This document shows positions 26,201 through 35,251 of a stretch of 64,000 nucleotides of DNA, one piece after another (within the stretch, counting starts at the first letter, position 1; every line of letters starts with the position of its first letter). Under the pieces are notes generated by a model, which was not told the DNA's origin, made no database searches, and worked only from the letters and a program-made list of their open reading frames with translations. The DNA is from Protula sp. h YS-2021 (Eukaryota > Annelida > Polychaeta > Sabellida > Serpulidae), in NCBI GenBank assembly GCA_949752745.1, contig OX457024.1, positions 107,810,287 through 107,874,286 of the forward strand. Direction: 5' to 3'. The translations under genes and the position numbers were made by a program.

Positions 26201-28061
26201 CGTAACTTCTGTCTCATGGCTTTCGATCGCTGCAACGGGGATATTGTATGAAAATTCTGTGCAAGCGAAATGAACACATGTTTTAAAATTAATTTGAACT
26301 CTGTGATTTCTTCCAATGCCAATGTTTCATTCTAATGTAACAGCCGAGTCATAAACTATGACGTCCTTATTTAATCCTTGAACAATTTAAAGCTTAGCCG
26401 CACAGGACATGCATGTTCAAAATTCTGACAACAGTCCGTTTCGCTCCAGTCTTACAAGTTCCGGTTCAGGAAAATAACGAAACTGCCCTTCGGATCACAC
26501 CCACAGACACACAAAAAAAAAGATGTCGAATGAAACGAGAAATACGCGTCAAGCAAAATATATGTTGTATATTCGTCCATCTGTTATTACCTGAAATCGA
26601 CGCAGGGATATTTTCCGCTGCTTTCTTAATCTGGCTACAGGCTTGGTTAACATCCGAACTGTCATCACTATCTTTAACCGGTCCCCCAACAATTTCACCC
26701 ACAAAATGGGTCAAGTGGCTCTGATCCCTGCGGCATAACCTCTTTGCGGCTTCTGCCCAGGCCTTGATATATCCCTTCCCGGGGTTTTTACACACCTCTT
26801 CTGCAGAAAAAAATGACGGAATACTTAATCATTCCACATTTCATTCCATACAAGTTTAGACGCACATAAATCATTCCCAAAAACCATGCGAAAACACACT
26901 GTGCGTAAAGGAACACGATACTTTTTTATCATTCCAAGGCGTGAGCACAAAAATTACACGTACACAATGGTCATTTAAGTTTGTGTTCCACGCAAGTTAC
27001 AGAGAGAACAGATACCGAAGAGAAAATTTAAAAATAGGTGTTATACGAATAAGTACAATCTCGCATATACAGTCCGTTTAGCAATGAGAACGTGCAACTG
27101 GCAATACAGGGATTCGGCACTTCATCTAAAATACTGAAAAATACAAGTCCTTTTGGGTCTGATGCTTCCAGTTAGATAATCGAACCTGCAAACTAATGAA
27201 GCATTAGCATGCAAAACTCAACGGAAACGGGGATTTGCAAACCATAAAACGACAAAACAGACATTTAACCCAATCACAGGGAAGGAAAAAAATCGAATAA
27301 GTAAAATCTCGCATATACAGTTCGTTTAGCAATGAGAACGTGCAACTGGCAATACAGGGATTCAGCATTTCATCTAAGATACTGAAAAATACAAGTCCTT
27401 TTGAGTCTGATGCTTCCGGCTAGATAATCGAACCTGCAAACTTATGAAGCACTATCATGCAAAACGGAGATTTGCAAACCGACATTTAACCCAATCACAG
27501 GGAAGGAAAAAATCTGTCATTTCTTAATAACATATTACCAATTCCCACAGCCATAGGAAACGGTTTGAGCTTCCTGGGATCGGAAACTTTCTCCGGACTA
27601 AAAATGAAAGAATGTTTTGAAATCATGGATCACTCTCAGCTGCTGTAAGGACGTCACTTCTGTCCTTGTCAAGTTTTTTTTTCAGTTATTACAGGAGCAA
27701 AAAAAAAAAATGTTACGATACACTGGTCTTTCAACTCTACAAAAGTATAATTTCTGCGAATAGGACGTCATCATTCCACAAGAACACGCAAAAACAAAAG
27801 GGAATCTAAATCAAACTGGTTGTACAGGACGTCCACGACCTGGAAAGGAAAGCAATAGAAAAAAAGTTTAAGAACTTACGCAAAGTCAAAACCGCAAAAC
27901 GAGACTTCTATACTTCCGTCAGGGTCCCGGCCTTCCACATGTGCAGGCCACCACTTCCTTCTATAGATGTGAAGCACAACGTCACCTGTTCTGTAGCGCT
28001 GCAGATCAACGAACTGTTCTTGGACCTTGGTCTTTTTAATCCACCCTTTTTTCCGCGGCAT
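17002..28061 (-). CDS. PWWP - zinc finger - tyrosine recombinase - SANT protein, 14 exons
   Basis: Exons in transcript order: 28061-27880, 27597-27539, 26800-26591, 26256-25984, 25609-25355, 24766-24545, 24329-24222, 23985-23797, 23574-23266, 21490-18710, 18425-18357, 18066-17791, 17585-17472, 17228-17002. All have GT-AG boundaries. The first intron is phase 2 and the other twelve are phase 1. They join to 5,274 nt: 1,757 residues plus a TAA. Order of domains: PWWP-like (about 20-110), acidic Ser/Glu-rich duplicated exons (about 150-400), linkers, Lys/Ser-rich AT-hook-like repeats, two zinc fingers (about 957-1063), tyrosine-recombinase core (about 1300-1480), SANT-like 1 (about 1553-1620) and SANT-like 2 (about 1684-1745). 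The protein is inferred to be nuclear and chromatin-reading, with DNA cutting and rejoining activity. The start at 28061 directly follows a TTTCACAG acceptor, so a 5' untranslated exon is likely. Alternative: a domesticated host gene. Confidence 0.75.
17791..18066 (-). CDS. Exon 12: first Myb/SANT-like domain
   Basis: 92 codons reading RPHFSEVEVALMKTIFKKEL, then LPTLDEVEDRV and LGRSVREIFNFLKAQ, then a KKK-rich and Ala/Pro-rich tail. The aromatic and 'hFxxE' spacing parallels exon 14, so the two look like an internal duplication. Neighbouring small exons 18425-18357 (acidic) and 17585-17472 (basic KKKRKKSGHSRR, a likely nuclear localisation signal) belong to the same transcript by phase. A DNA- or histone-binding role is inferred. 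Confidence 0.65.
18710..21490 (-). CDS. Exon 10: zinc fingers and tyrosine recombinase domain
   Basis: A 927-codon exon. Numbering here starts at the GTG codon at 21464. Residues 80-250 hold a duplicated block (PTPKKKRLSGKKH / PTAKKKRLPGKKH followed by KAAKATVRR). Finger 1 is C346-x2-C349-x9-H359-x4-H364, and finger 2 is C432-x2-C435-x11-H447-x4-C452. The catalytic core has R709-S-G-E712 (Arg I), G757-K758 in the hairpin strand, R831 in NSTNMRKHLAT (Arg II), G856-H857 and Y866 in MGHDIRVHRDYYRLP. The H857 to Y866 spacing (9) equals that of Xer/phage integrases. The usual His three residues before Arg II is Thr828. All essential positions are filled, so activity is plausible. Such YRLP proteins form a large, poorly described family in animal genomes, as I recall; I cannot check this. 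Confidence 0.85.
21665..22815 (-). repeat. Intronic ~210-bp tandem repeat, about 5 copies
   Basis: Lies in intron 9. The unit contains CACAGCAGACTCCAGATTAA, GTGAGCGCTGAAACTGAGTT, a C/T or G-rich GGGGCGGGGTGAGGGGGG block, CCTAATTACACCAAGTACAC and GTGTATCAACATATTGCAG. Copies start near 21765, 21972, 22190, 22400 and 22610. Related, more degenerate units occur at 29.9-32.2 kb. Confidence 0.9.
22816..23105. repeat. Dispersed repeat in intron 9
   Basis: The beginning (AAACATAGGCATCGGAGATGC, then AGCCTTCAGCCA) recurs near 43757. The end (TTTCGTGAAGCTCCG, then a CGGACAGAC run and CAATAGCTCCCTACTAACACC) has the form of a common invertebrate dispersed repeat tail. Confidence 0.5.
23266..24329 (-). 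CDS. Exons 7-9: linker exons of unknown fold
   Basis: Exons 24329-24222 (KIFELSHKTEGTYTVQPGN), 23985-23797 (AEVFAGQEIATCVVRDVVEG) and 23574-23266 (Gln/Glu-rich, ending ERFCALTEETKG). Phases are all 1-1. I recognise no domain. They bridge the acidic exons and the recombinase exon, and membership in the gene rests on unbroken phase and good splice sites. Confidence 0.65.
24545..26256 (-). CDS. Exons 4-6: three tandemly duplicated acidic exons
   Basis: Exons 26256-25984, 25609-25355 and 24766-24545 are paralogous. Each begins N-(I/V)-PVAA and continues through GEGVAQSEERSS, SDCVI(T/Q)GV, KELCER and ASxEKSLG (the third is more diverged). The introns between them are also duplicated: 24925-25355 resembles 25715-25980, including AGGAATAACCTT and CTTCAATTCAAAGCTG. 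All are phase 1 on both sides, so copies can be added without breaking the frame. In the first copy the ancestral TTTTCAG acceptor reads TTTTCAT, and a GCACAG 9 bases upstream restores phase and frame. Low-complexity acidic sequence with no recognised fold. Confidence 0.75.
26810..27538 (-). repeat. Intron 2 with a 249-bp tandem duplication
   Basis: About 27050-27290 and 27299-27510 are copies, sharing AATCTCGCATATACAGT, GCAATGAGAACGTGCAACTG and CCCAATCACAGGGAAGGAAA. No exon could be recognised inside. Confidence 0.75.
27539..28061 (-). CDS. Exons 1-2: PWWP-like domain, first part
   Basis: Exon 1 (28061-27880) begins MPRKKGWIKK and holds YRTGDVVLHIYRRKWWPAHV, where RKWWPAHV matches the P-W-W-P core, then SIEVSFCGFDF. 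Exon 2 (27597-27539, 59 nt) is too short for ORF calling. It was found because exon 1 ends in phase 2 and exon 3 begins in phase 1, and it supplies EKVSDPRKLKPFP, the usual 'lkPf' stretch after the PWWP barrel. Exon 3 then supplies the final helix (GYIKAWAEAAKRL). PWWP domains bind methylated histone H3 tails together with DNA. No methyl-lysine cage can be judged beyond the aromatic WW. Confidence 0.7.
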
Positions 28062-28520
28062 CTGTGAAAGCAATAAGAGAATGATCATTAGCTGAATATA
28101 TTGGGAATTTGAAATAACGACAACACAATCCATAAATCTTAGCGAAACTAACCGACAAGTGACCGGATACATTTGGTGTAGCATTGTGATTTTCTTTTTC
28201 TTCCCTTTTTTTTTTACTGCTATGGCCATATCGGGGCCCCCTGCCACATTATTCTGATATGGGGCATTCAAAATCTCTCTAACCGTGGAGTCCCTCACGG
28301 AGTAGCAAGAAGGAATCTCAATCTTAGGTATGACCCGACAGCATGAGCTATAACTGCGCGAAATTGACCTATTTTTTTTACATTCTAAGAGATCATCCAT
28401 GCGTATTGGCTTATTCTTTTAAGCGTTCAAGGTGGAGGGGGAGACAAAGCATCCGGACTGCGTTCAGGGTAGGGGGTTTAAAATTGGCAAAAGTCTGTGT
28501 ACGTATTAACAGGGCTGGAA
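28062..28520 (-). promoter_or_regulatory. Upstream region of the recombinase gene, with open frame
   Basis: The frame of exon 1 stays open upstream to 28400. It includes VRDSTVREILNAPYQ and a KKKGKKKK stretch, then a hydrophobic stretch that coincides with the polypyrimidine tract before exon 1. The acceptor TTTCACAG immediately before the ATG suggests an upstream exon in this area. A GTTAGT donor near 28153 would not keep the frame, so the upstream exon is most simply untranslated. No promoter motif identified. Confidence 0.35.
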
Positions 28521-29680
28521 ATTGACGGGGATCAGAGACCCTCCTTTTTGGCTACCCAGAGTCCGACTCAGCCGCAAAAAATCAGGTCTTCTTGCGCCCT
28601 ATGTTATCTTAACACGGTTCGGATCCTCCCTAAATAGCTTTGGACCCTTTTTCAAAGTCCTAGGTCCCAAGGACCCGGACCAAAAGAAGCTAGTTTCCAG
28701 CAGTGGCCACTTACAAAAAATTGTAAACCAAGAAATCCAAGAAAAGACAACATCGACAGCATTTTCAAGCGAAACTGAGCAACAATTTTCTGAGCGAACA
28801 TTTCTAGACACATAAATCCGTAAAATAAAAAGATATGTTAGCTCAGAATGTGCCGTCCTCACAATCAAGCCTGTATTTTTACAGCAGTATCTTACACAAA
28901 AAAGTGCCACAAAACACACCAAACACGCTAAAACAACATTTTCTCGTGATTCACAAAATCACCGCGCTTTTAACATTTGTGTATTTACCTTTCAGGTGTA
29001 TCCTTATTAACTTTGTATCCACTTTTAATTTTTCAAAAATTATCCACATGTAACCTGGAAGCTTTCTGCATTGAAAGTGACGCCACCAAGAACAAAGCCG
29101 CGCGCATACACCTCGTGACAGGTTAATTTGCATACTGAGTAAAAAAAAAACATTCAACTTCATGTACACAGTGTAGTGTTTCGCAGATAATTTCATTCCA
29201 AACCTTACAATATTTTTTATAAACTAACACAAACTAAAAAATATCACCAAACAAGCATTTTAATGGCAGAAAAACCTTGACAAAATAACGGATTATTTCG
29301 CGCGCAAACAGTAACAAGGCAAGTCAATCATAAAAGTAGTGCACACACAATTAAAACAGCGCTCAATAATATACAGTCAGCCTGTCATGAGCGTGGGAAC
29401 CTCGAGCTTTTAGCCCGTTCAAAGATCAAAGCAAATCTACTGCGAAATAGAGCTTCTGATACGTGTTTGAATTGGCAATTCCGAAGGAGGACGGGGGCCT
29501 GGATGGAGAGGGGGGGATCTGAGAAGCATATATGGAAGATAAATATGACATTTTTCGCGTGTAAATAGTAAAAAGGCAAGCCAATCTTAAAAGTAGTGCT
29601 CAAACAAATAAAACAGCGCACAATAATACACAATCAGCCTTTCACATGTGCGTGAGAATCTCTCGCTTTAGCCCGCTGAC
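28521..29680. other. Non-coding stretch inside the element
   Basis: 28522-28710 has the look of an eroded dispersed repeat (GGGCTGGAAATTGACGG ... GTCCCAAGGACCCGG), but I cannot name it. The remainder is A+T-rich. 29285-29400 and 29555-29665 are imperfect copies (AAGGCAAG-CAATC, AAAACAGCGC, CAGTCAGCCT). No gene seen. Confidence 0.35.
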
Positions 29681-32280
29681 AGATGCAAGCAAATCAACTA
29701 CGAATAGTCGTTTCGGTGTGTTTATCAACTGTCAATTTCGCAGTTGGCGTGTACAAGAGAGGCGGAGGAAGGGTGAGGGGGATCTGGCCGTCAAAATTTT
29801 TTTTCACTTCTAGACTTTACCAGTGCATTTCGCTTTTTTGGGGAAAGGGTGGGGTTTTCCCCAAATGCAACCAACCCCGTTGTTGCACCAATTTAACAGT
29901 ACAAATACTACAATTGTTGGCTAAAAAAAAAAAGCCGTTTTGATCTGCCAAAACGTAAAGTCAACGTGAAACGAATCGATTTCTCTCTCTCTCTCTCTCT
30001 CTTTTTTTTTTTTTTTTAAATAAAGCAACTCAAGATTAAGGACAGTGAGATAGTGAAACTCAGTTAAAGCGATATTTTTTTGGATAAAGGGAGGGGGAGG
30101 TTTGCACGTCATTGTCTCCCACTAGCTACACTAATTGAGCATTAGCTACACTAATGGAGGGAGGAGTGGGGGAGTCGCGCACCCTCTCTATTTGCGTTAA
30201 TACAAAAATGCACTTTTGAAGTATTAGTTTCAGTCCAAGTGAAATAAGTCGAATTTGAAAAAAAAAAAAAGACAGCACAAGATTAAGGTCACCAAGCAGT
30301 GAGAAACGAAACTCAGTTTAAGTGATATTGACGGAAAGACTGAGTGTATATTAGACTTCTACGCACATTACACACGCTTGTACACCCCAGAAAAATATCA
30401 AATGGCATCACTCAAGAACCTGCCTCTACACGGCGTAACCAAGCGAATTTGGGAGAATTTAGTGGCCACAGCACACTCAAGTTTAAGGGCATCAAATAAT
30501 GAGAAACAAGTAATATTTGTGAAACACAAGCAGGCCCCAACCGTCTCCCAAATTCATAGGGGTATTAAGCGATGACGGACGGACGGACAGCCCAAACCTA
30601 TAGGCCCCAATCCGAAGGGTTGGGACATAATGAAAGCCAATTTCAGCGATATCCACAGAAAGAGTGGGTGTAAATAAGACATATGCGGACATAAAACACG
30701 CTTGCACACGCCAAGAAAAAAAAGTTTAAAATGAATGGTACTGAGAGTTTACAGTTACTGCATCTCACACGCGACACGCATACATGTCGCTTGCTAAACT
30801 AACATGAACAGATATGAAACTCAGATAATGCAATATTTTTTTTTCCGAAAAAAACGGACGAGGGGGGGGGGGGGGGATTTGCCCGTCATTGTATTCTCCT
30901 AGCTACACCAATGGAGCAAAACATTTTTGAAGGATTGCGTCCTGCAGTCAATAAAGCAGGCCGTTTTTAGTACGTTTATCAACTACCAATTTCGCAGTTG
31001 GCGTGTGCAAGAGAGCAGGGAGGAGGGGGGAGGAGGATCTGGCGAGAAAAATGTCTAGGTTTAACGGTGTTAATATATATTTTTTTCACTTCTAGACTTT
31101 ACCAGTGCATTTCGCTTTTTGGGGAAAGGGTGGAGGGGTTTACCCCGAATGCACCCCCCTCCCACCCAGTTGTTGCGCCAATTTAACAGTACAAATACTA
31201 CAATTTTTGTCTCGAAAAAACAAGCCGTTTTGGTGTGTCAAAACGTAAAGTCAATGTGAAACGAATCGATTTCTCTCTCTCTCTCTGCTTTTTTTTAATA
31301 AAGCACACTCGAGATTAAGGACAGTGAGATAGTTAAACTAAGTTAAAGCGATATTAACAGATAGACTGGGGTGAATTTGACTTGAAACACATAAAACACG
31401 TTTGCAACCCCCCCCCCCCCCCCCCCCACAGAAAGATACAAATGGCACAGAGTAATAACTGCATCTACTGGGCGAATCAAGTCGAAATTTGAGAAAATGT
31501 TGCGAATACAGCACACTCAAGTTAAGGCCAACAAGTAGTGAGATATGAAACTCAGTTAATGCGATATTTTTTGATAAAGGGAGGGGGAGGGGTTGCACGT
31601 CATTGTCTCCCACTAGCTACACTAATGGAGCAATATATTTTTGAAGGACTGCGTCCTGCAATGAGCAAAATAAACCGATTTCAATGCGTTTATCAGCTAC
31701 CAATTTCGCAGTGGTTGTGTATTAGAGGGGAGGGGAGGGGTTCTCGCCTACAAAAATCTTAAGTTTAACGGTTTTAACATTTTTTCCAACTAACAGGCTG
31801 TACCATTGCATTTTGCTTTTGTTACAGGAGGGGTGGGAGTGGGGGCGGTGCACCCCTCTACTTGCGCTAAAGCGACAATGCACTTTTGAAGTATTATATT
31901 CAGTCAAAGTGAAATAAGAAGAATTTGAAAAAGAAGACAGCACAGTTAAGATTACGGTCACCAAGCAGTGAGAAACAAAACTCAGTTCTTCAAGTGATAT
32001 TGACGGAAAGACTGAGTGTATATTAGACTTGTACGCACATGACACACGCTTGTACACCCCAAAAATATAAATGGCATCACACAAGAATCTGCCTCTACAC
32101 AGCGAAAGCAGGCGAACTTGGAAGAATTTGGAGAACACAGCACTCAAGTTTAATGGCATCAAGTAATGAGACATTAAGTCAATTTCAGCGCTGGCCACAG
32201 AAAGATTGAGTGTAAATAAGACATGTACGGACACGAAACACGCCTGTTCGCACAACAAAAAGTTATAAATTGCACTGAGA
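29681..32280 (+). repeat. Degenerate tandem/dispersed repeat field
   Basis: Several units recur at irregular spacing: CAATTTCGCAGTTGGCGTGT (29728, 30988), CTTTACCAGTGCATTTCGCTTTT (29815, 31098), AACGAATCGATTTCTCTCTC (29970, 31260) and GACTGAGTGTATATTAGACTT (30338, 32010). They are related to the intron-9 repeat (GGTTGCA or TTTGCACGTC G-rich blocks followed by a promoter-less spacer). It includes a run of about 20 C at 31410-31429. Confidence 0.75.
30513..30626 (+). repeat. Dispersed ~115-bp repeat, copy inside the element
   Basis: ATTTGTGAAACACAAGCAGG, then CAAATTCATAGGGGTAT, AAGCGATGACGGACGGACGG and CCAATCCGAAGGGTTGGGAC. A second copy lies outside the element at 46842-46968. Confidence 0.8.
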
Positions 32281-32925
32281 GTTTACAGTGACTGCAATTC
32301 ACACACAACACGCGTACATGAGGCTTGCGAAACAGACCGGCTTACATAAAGAAACCGAAAATAATATGTCAAACAAATGACTTGGTTAAAAAAAAAACAA
32401 GAATCTACGAAGAATAACAAACTCTAACGATTGCTTAATAAAATATGTGACACTTTGCTTCAGTTAAACAAAAATATGTACTTAAAAAAATGAAGTGGAA
32501 ACTTTCTGGTATTATCGTCCACTACCAAAAGGGGTGTTGCCTTGCTTACCCTCAACTTTAACTTTGATTTTTGAGATTTATAGGCTACAAACAAAACAAT
32601 AAATAACTTTAAAACGTATTTGCGATATTATTCTTCCTGTTTTAAATACAATTATACGGATATGCCACCCCAGAATCTACTAAAATGTAGGCCAAAAAGT
32701 AGACAACCACCTGGGGCCGGGTCCATTCCAACACGTGGTCGCGCTCCCCTGACACATGTGCTAGCACCTGATTGGTTGAAATGTGATATAAAAATAGATT
32801 TCACACAGATCGAAAGATGTGTACGTCTTCTGATTGGCTCTCGTTCCACGTGCTTTTCTCACACAGAGTTCATGGTAGGTAGCCACCTATATGTTGGTGT
32901 GAGAACTATTTTACACAGAAATTTT
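32281..32925. other. Right internal region of the element, no gene
   Basis: Two related words (CCTGATTGGTTGAAATGTGA and TCTGATTGGCTC) are contained here near 32768 and 32830. No convincing coding sequence. A 156-codon frame at 32620-33090 has no recognisable features. Confidence 0.35.
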
Positions 32926-32929
32926 GAAG

Positions 32930-33080
32930 GTCTCTGTAAATTTCTGCGAAATAGGCATGTGGTCTCAGGTGAAAGAGCACGTCCTGTTTCGCAAAATGAG
33001 CCCCTTACACAGATTTGCGAAACGGACGACCCGACCAAAATGCGAAACGGACCGAAATTCGGTCCGTTTCACTTTAACAT
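32930..33080 (+). promoter_or_regulatory. Right subterminal GCGAAA motif cluster
   Basis: In 150 bp there are TGCGAAATAGG, TTTCGCAAAATG, TTTGCGAAACGGACG and ATGCGAAACGGACCG, and then the palindrome CGGACCGAAATTCGGTCCG. A cluster this close to the terminal repeat could be where the encoded zinc-finger/SANT/recombinase protein binds. That role is inferred. Confidence 0.4.
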
Positions 33081-33098
33081 TGCAACGTGATACACACC

Positions 33099-33118
33099 AA
33101 TTCGTCTTGTTTCCCGAC
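33099..33118 (-). repeat. Right terminal inverted repeat of the giant element
   Basis: AATTCGTCTTGTTTCCCGAC, the inverse of the left end at 11586-11607 apart from a 2-base gap. Confidence 0.65.
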
Positions 33119-33464
33119 GAAGCCGCATCCACACATACATACGTACATACGGACGACGGATACCCCTCTATTGATAAGATAAGACCAGCCCGACATAGTC
33201 GGCTGGTCTAAAAACCACTTCAAGAACTATGTAAAATGCATTTAATTCGAATTTGGAAAATAAATGACATCGGGTCAAAAATGTAGGAGGAGATACAGTT
33301 TTAATTTTTTTCTTTAAAAACTCGCCAAAAATTCAAAAATCACCCGATCGACTAGAAAAGCACAAGCCGTATGCACGACCCCTTAGGGATGCCTCACACC
33401 AAAAATAAATGACATCGGATCAAAATTGTAGGAGGATATGCATTTTGAAACAAAGTTTACAGCG

Positions 33465-33499
<35 letters not shown>

Positions 33500-33600
33500 G
33501 GAAGCCATCCGCAGACCGATAGGAATACCCCAGCTTACGCGTAACGTAAGCTGGGCTAATAAATAAAATAATTAAATAAATAAATATATTAGCTCCCGTA
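33119..33600 (+). repeat. Two dispersed-repeat tails ending in perfect hairpins
   Basis: The first tail runs through ACATACATACGTACATAC and GGACGACGGATACC to a hairpin at 33182-33209 (AGACCAGCC...GGCTGGTCT with one bulged C). The second contains GATCAAAATTGTAGGAGGAT, an (AACT)n run at 33466-33499 and a hairpin at 33529-33555 (CCCAGCTTACG-CGTAA-CGTAAGCTGGG). The GATCAAAATTGTAGGAG part resembles satellite-2 monomers. Confidence 0.7.
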
Positions 33601-33860
33601 GCTAACTAAGTCTATTTTAAATTATCTTAAACAGTCAAAATGTACAGAACTTCGGTCAGATTCTTCGCATCAGAAGTGAAACTTTATGTGGAGTTGATTG
33701 GAGTTTCAAAATGACATTTCGTCAACGAACCGCGGTGTGTTTTCTTCTTCTTAGTGAGTGCACTGACCTGCATATGACGCTTGCACACTCTTTGCACACG
33801 CTTGCACACATAGCTCGATCGGCTAGTTTTTTGTCACATAATGGCCGCCACGTTTTTTTC
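33601..33860. other. Spacer downstream of the LMBRD1 exons
   Basis: Between the hairpin tails and the LMBRD1 junction minisatellite. No LMBRD1 exon or other gene recognised. Confidence 0.3.
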
Positions 33861-33869
33861 TTTGGCGTG

Positions 33870-34175
33870 AGCACTGACTTGCAGATGGCGCTCGCGGCGC
33901 GTGATGGCCGCCATGTTTTTTTTCCGTGGCGCGAGCACTGACCTGTAGATGGCGCTCGCTGCGCGTGATGGCCGCCATGTTTTTTTTTTTGTCCTTGGCG
34001 CGAGCACTGCCCTGTAGATGGCGTTCGCGGCGCGCGATGGCCGCCATGTTTTTTTTTTTCCTTTGCGCGAGCACTGACCTGTAGATGGCGCTCGCGGCGC
34101 GTGATGGCCGCCATGTTTTTTTTTCCGTGGCGCGAGCACTGACCTGTAGATGGCGCTCGCGGCGCACACACAGCT
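33870..34175 (-). repeat. ~65-70-bp minisatellite spanning the exon 9 donor of LMBRD1
   Basis: About five units. On the minus strand each reads CGCCGCGAGCGCCATCTACAG|GTCAGTG, i.e. the exon end RRERHLQ plus its 5' splice site, followed by A-rich sequence and ATGGCGGCCATCA. The donor nearest the exon (34143) is taken as the functional one because it gives the RRERHLQ end in phase 0. Confidence 0.85.
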
Positions 34176-35185
34176 CGATCTCGTCTTCAAGCTTCTCGAT
34201 CTTCTGCCGCTCGCTTCTGGACATCGCTCGCTGACCGCGTATCCGGTACTGCAAAACATCACGACGTAAGATGATAGAGGTCGTTGTGTCTCAAGGTATT
34301 TATTTATCAACACTTAAGGGATAAAAACAAATCCTTTAATAGCCAAATATAGCGTGCGACTTCTGCCTATATATTGATCTGAATTATCATTATTGAATGC
34401 CAATCTACTCACCTCTTTGCCCACCCTAAGCTTCATTGGTCACTTTTCTTCCGAATTCTTTTGACTCTTGCCGCTCACCCCCCCCCCCCCCTACAGCCCA
34501 CCGGCTCCCAAAACTTCGAGATCTTTAATCCTTCTCCCACCACCAGCCACTCGTCCCACATACTCACATACTGCACCCCCTCCCCCACCCTCCCCACACA
34601 CTCGCCCTGCTCCCCCTCTCCCCCACCCTCCCCCACCGACTCACAAACTTCGAGATATTCATTCCACATTCAACACACTCTGCATCTGATCTCATCTGCC
34701 TCCGCCTCCAGCCATCTCCTCTATCTCTCCACCTCCCCTCCCCCGCCCCCCCCCCCCCCTTCGACACACACTCATACCCTGCTCCTGATCTCGTCAATCT
34801 TCCCCTCCCTCTCTCCACCCACGCCCCCACACTCTCACCCGCTCCGGATCTCGTCAATCGCCCCTTCCAGCTCTCTCCTCCCTCTCTCCATCCCCCCCCC
34901 CCCGCCCCACACTCACCCTGCTCCGGATCTCGTCAATCTCCCCCTCCAGCTCTCCCCGCCGCTGCACCGTCTCCCGCAGCTCCAGACTGACGCTGCGCCT
35001 CCCTGTCACCAGGTCCATGGGCCACGCGGCCATCCCCCAGCCCTACGCCGCCACACCAGCCACGACAGGACCACAAAAAACGGCGCGCGCAGGAGAGACA
35101 AAAAAAACAAAGAACACATCACACAAAATTATGAATTGTTTCACCAGGAAACAACCACCAATCCTCTTAAAATTCAAGTCAAATC

Positions 35186-35251
<66 letters not shown>

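Larger units (their letters stand above)
11586..33118 (-). mobile_element. Candidate giant tyrosine-recombinase transposon (~21.5 kb)
   Basis: Seen directly: the block starts GTCGGGAAACAAAC-GACGAAT and ends with its imperfect reverse complement (33099-33118), 20 of 22 positions allowing a 2-base gap. It encloses a single large spliced gene for a tyrosine-recombinase-like protein, arrays of GCGAAAT words and several internal tandem duplications. The left flank is the tail of a satellite-2-like monomer ending in an ACACACGTACATACACAC stretch. The right flank starts with ACACATACATACGTACATAC in the same orientation and then the hairpin tail of a dispersed repeat, as if one repeat had been split by the insertion. 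No target-site duplication is evident, which fits recombinase-type insertion. No cargo gene other than the recombinase gene was recognised. Alternative: a host gene flanked by two inverted repeat fragments by chance. Confidence 0.6.

Noticed and set aside
28062..28400. 113-residue N-terminal extension of the recombinase protein
   Set aside because: It would translate the polypyrimidine tract before a strong acceptor. The only good donor in it breaks the frame, so it was left as an upstream region.
28343..28922. Plus- and minus-strand frames around 28.5-28.9 kb
   Set aside because: Look like a decayed dispersed repeat, with no splice or domain support.
33711..34313. Arg/Lys-rich minus-strand frames of about 150 codons
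   Set aside because: Repeat-driven. Only the segment 34248-34144 is a genuine LMBRD1 exon.
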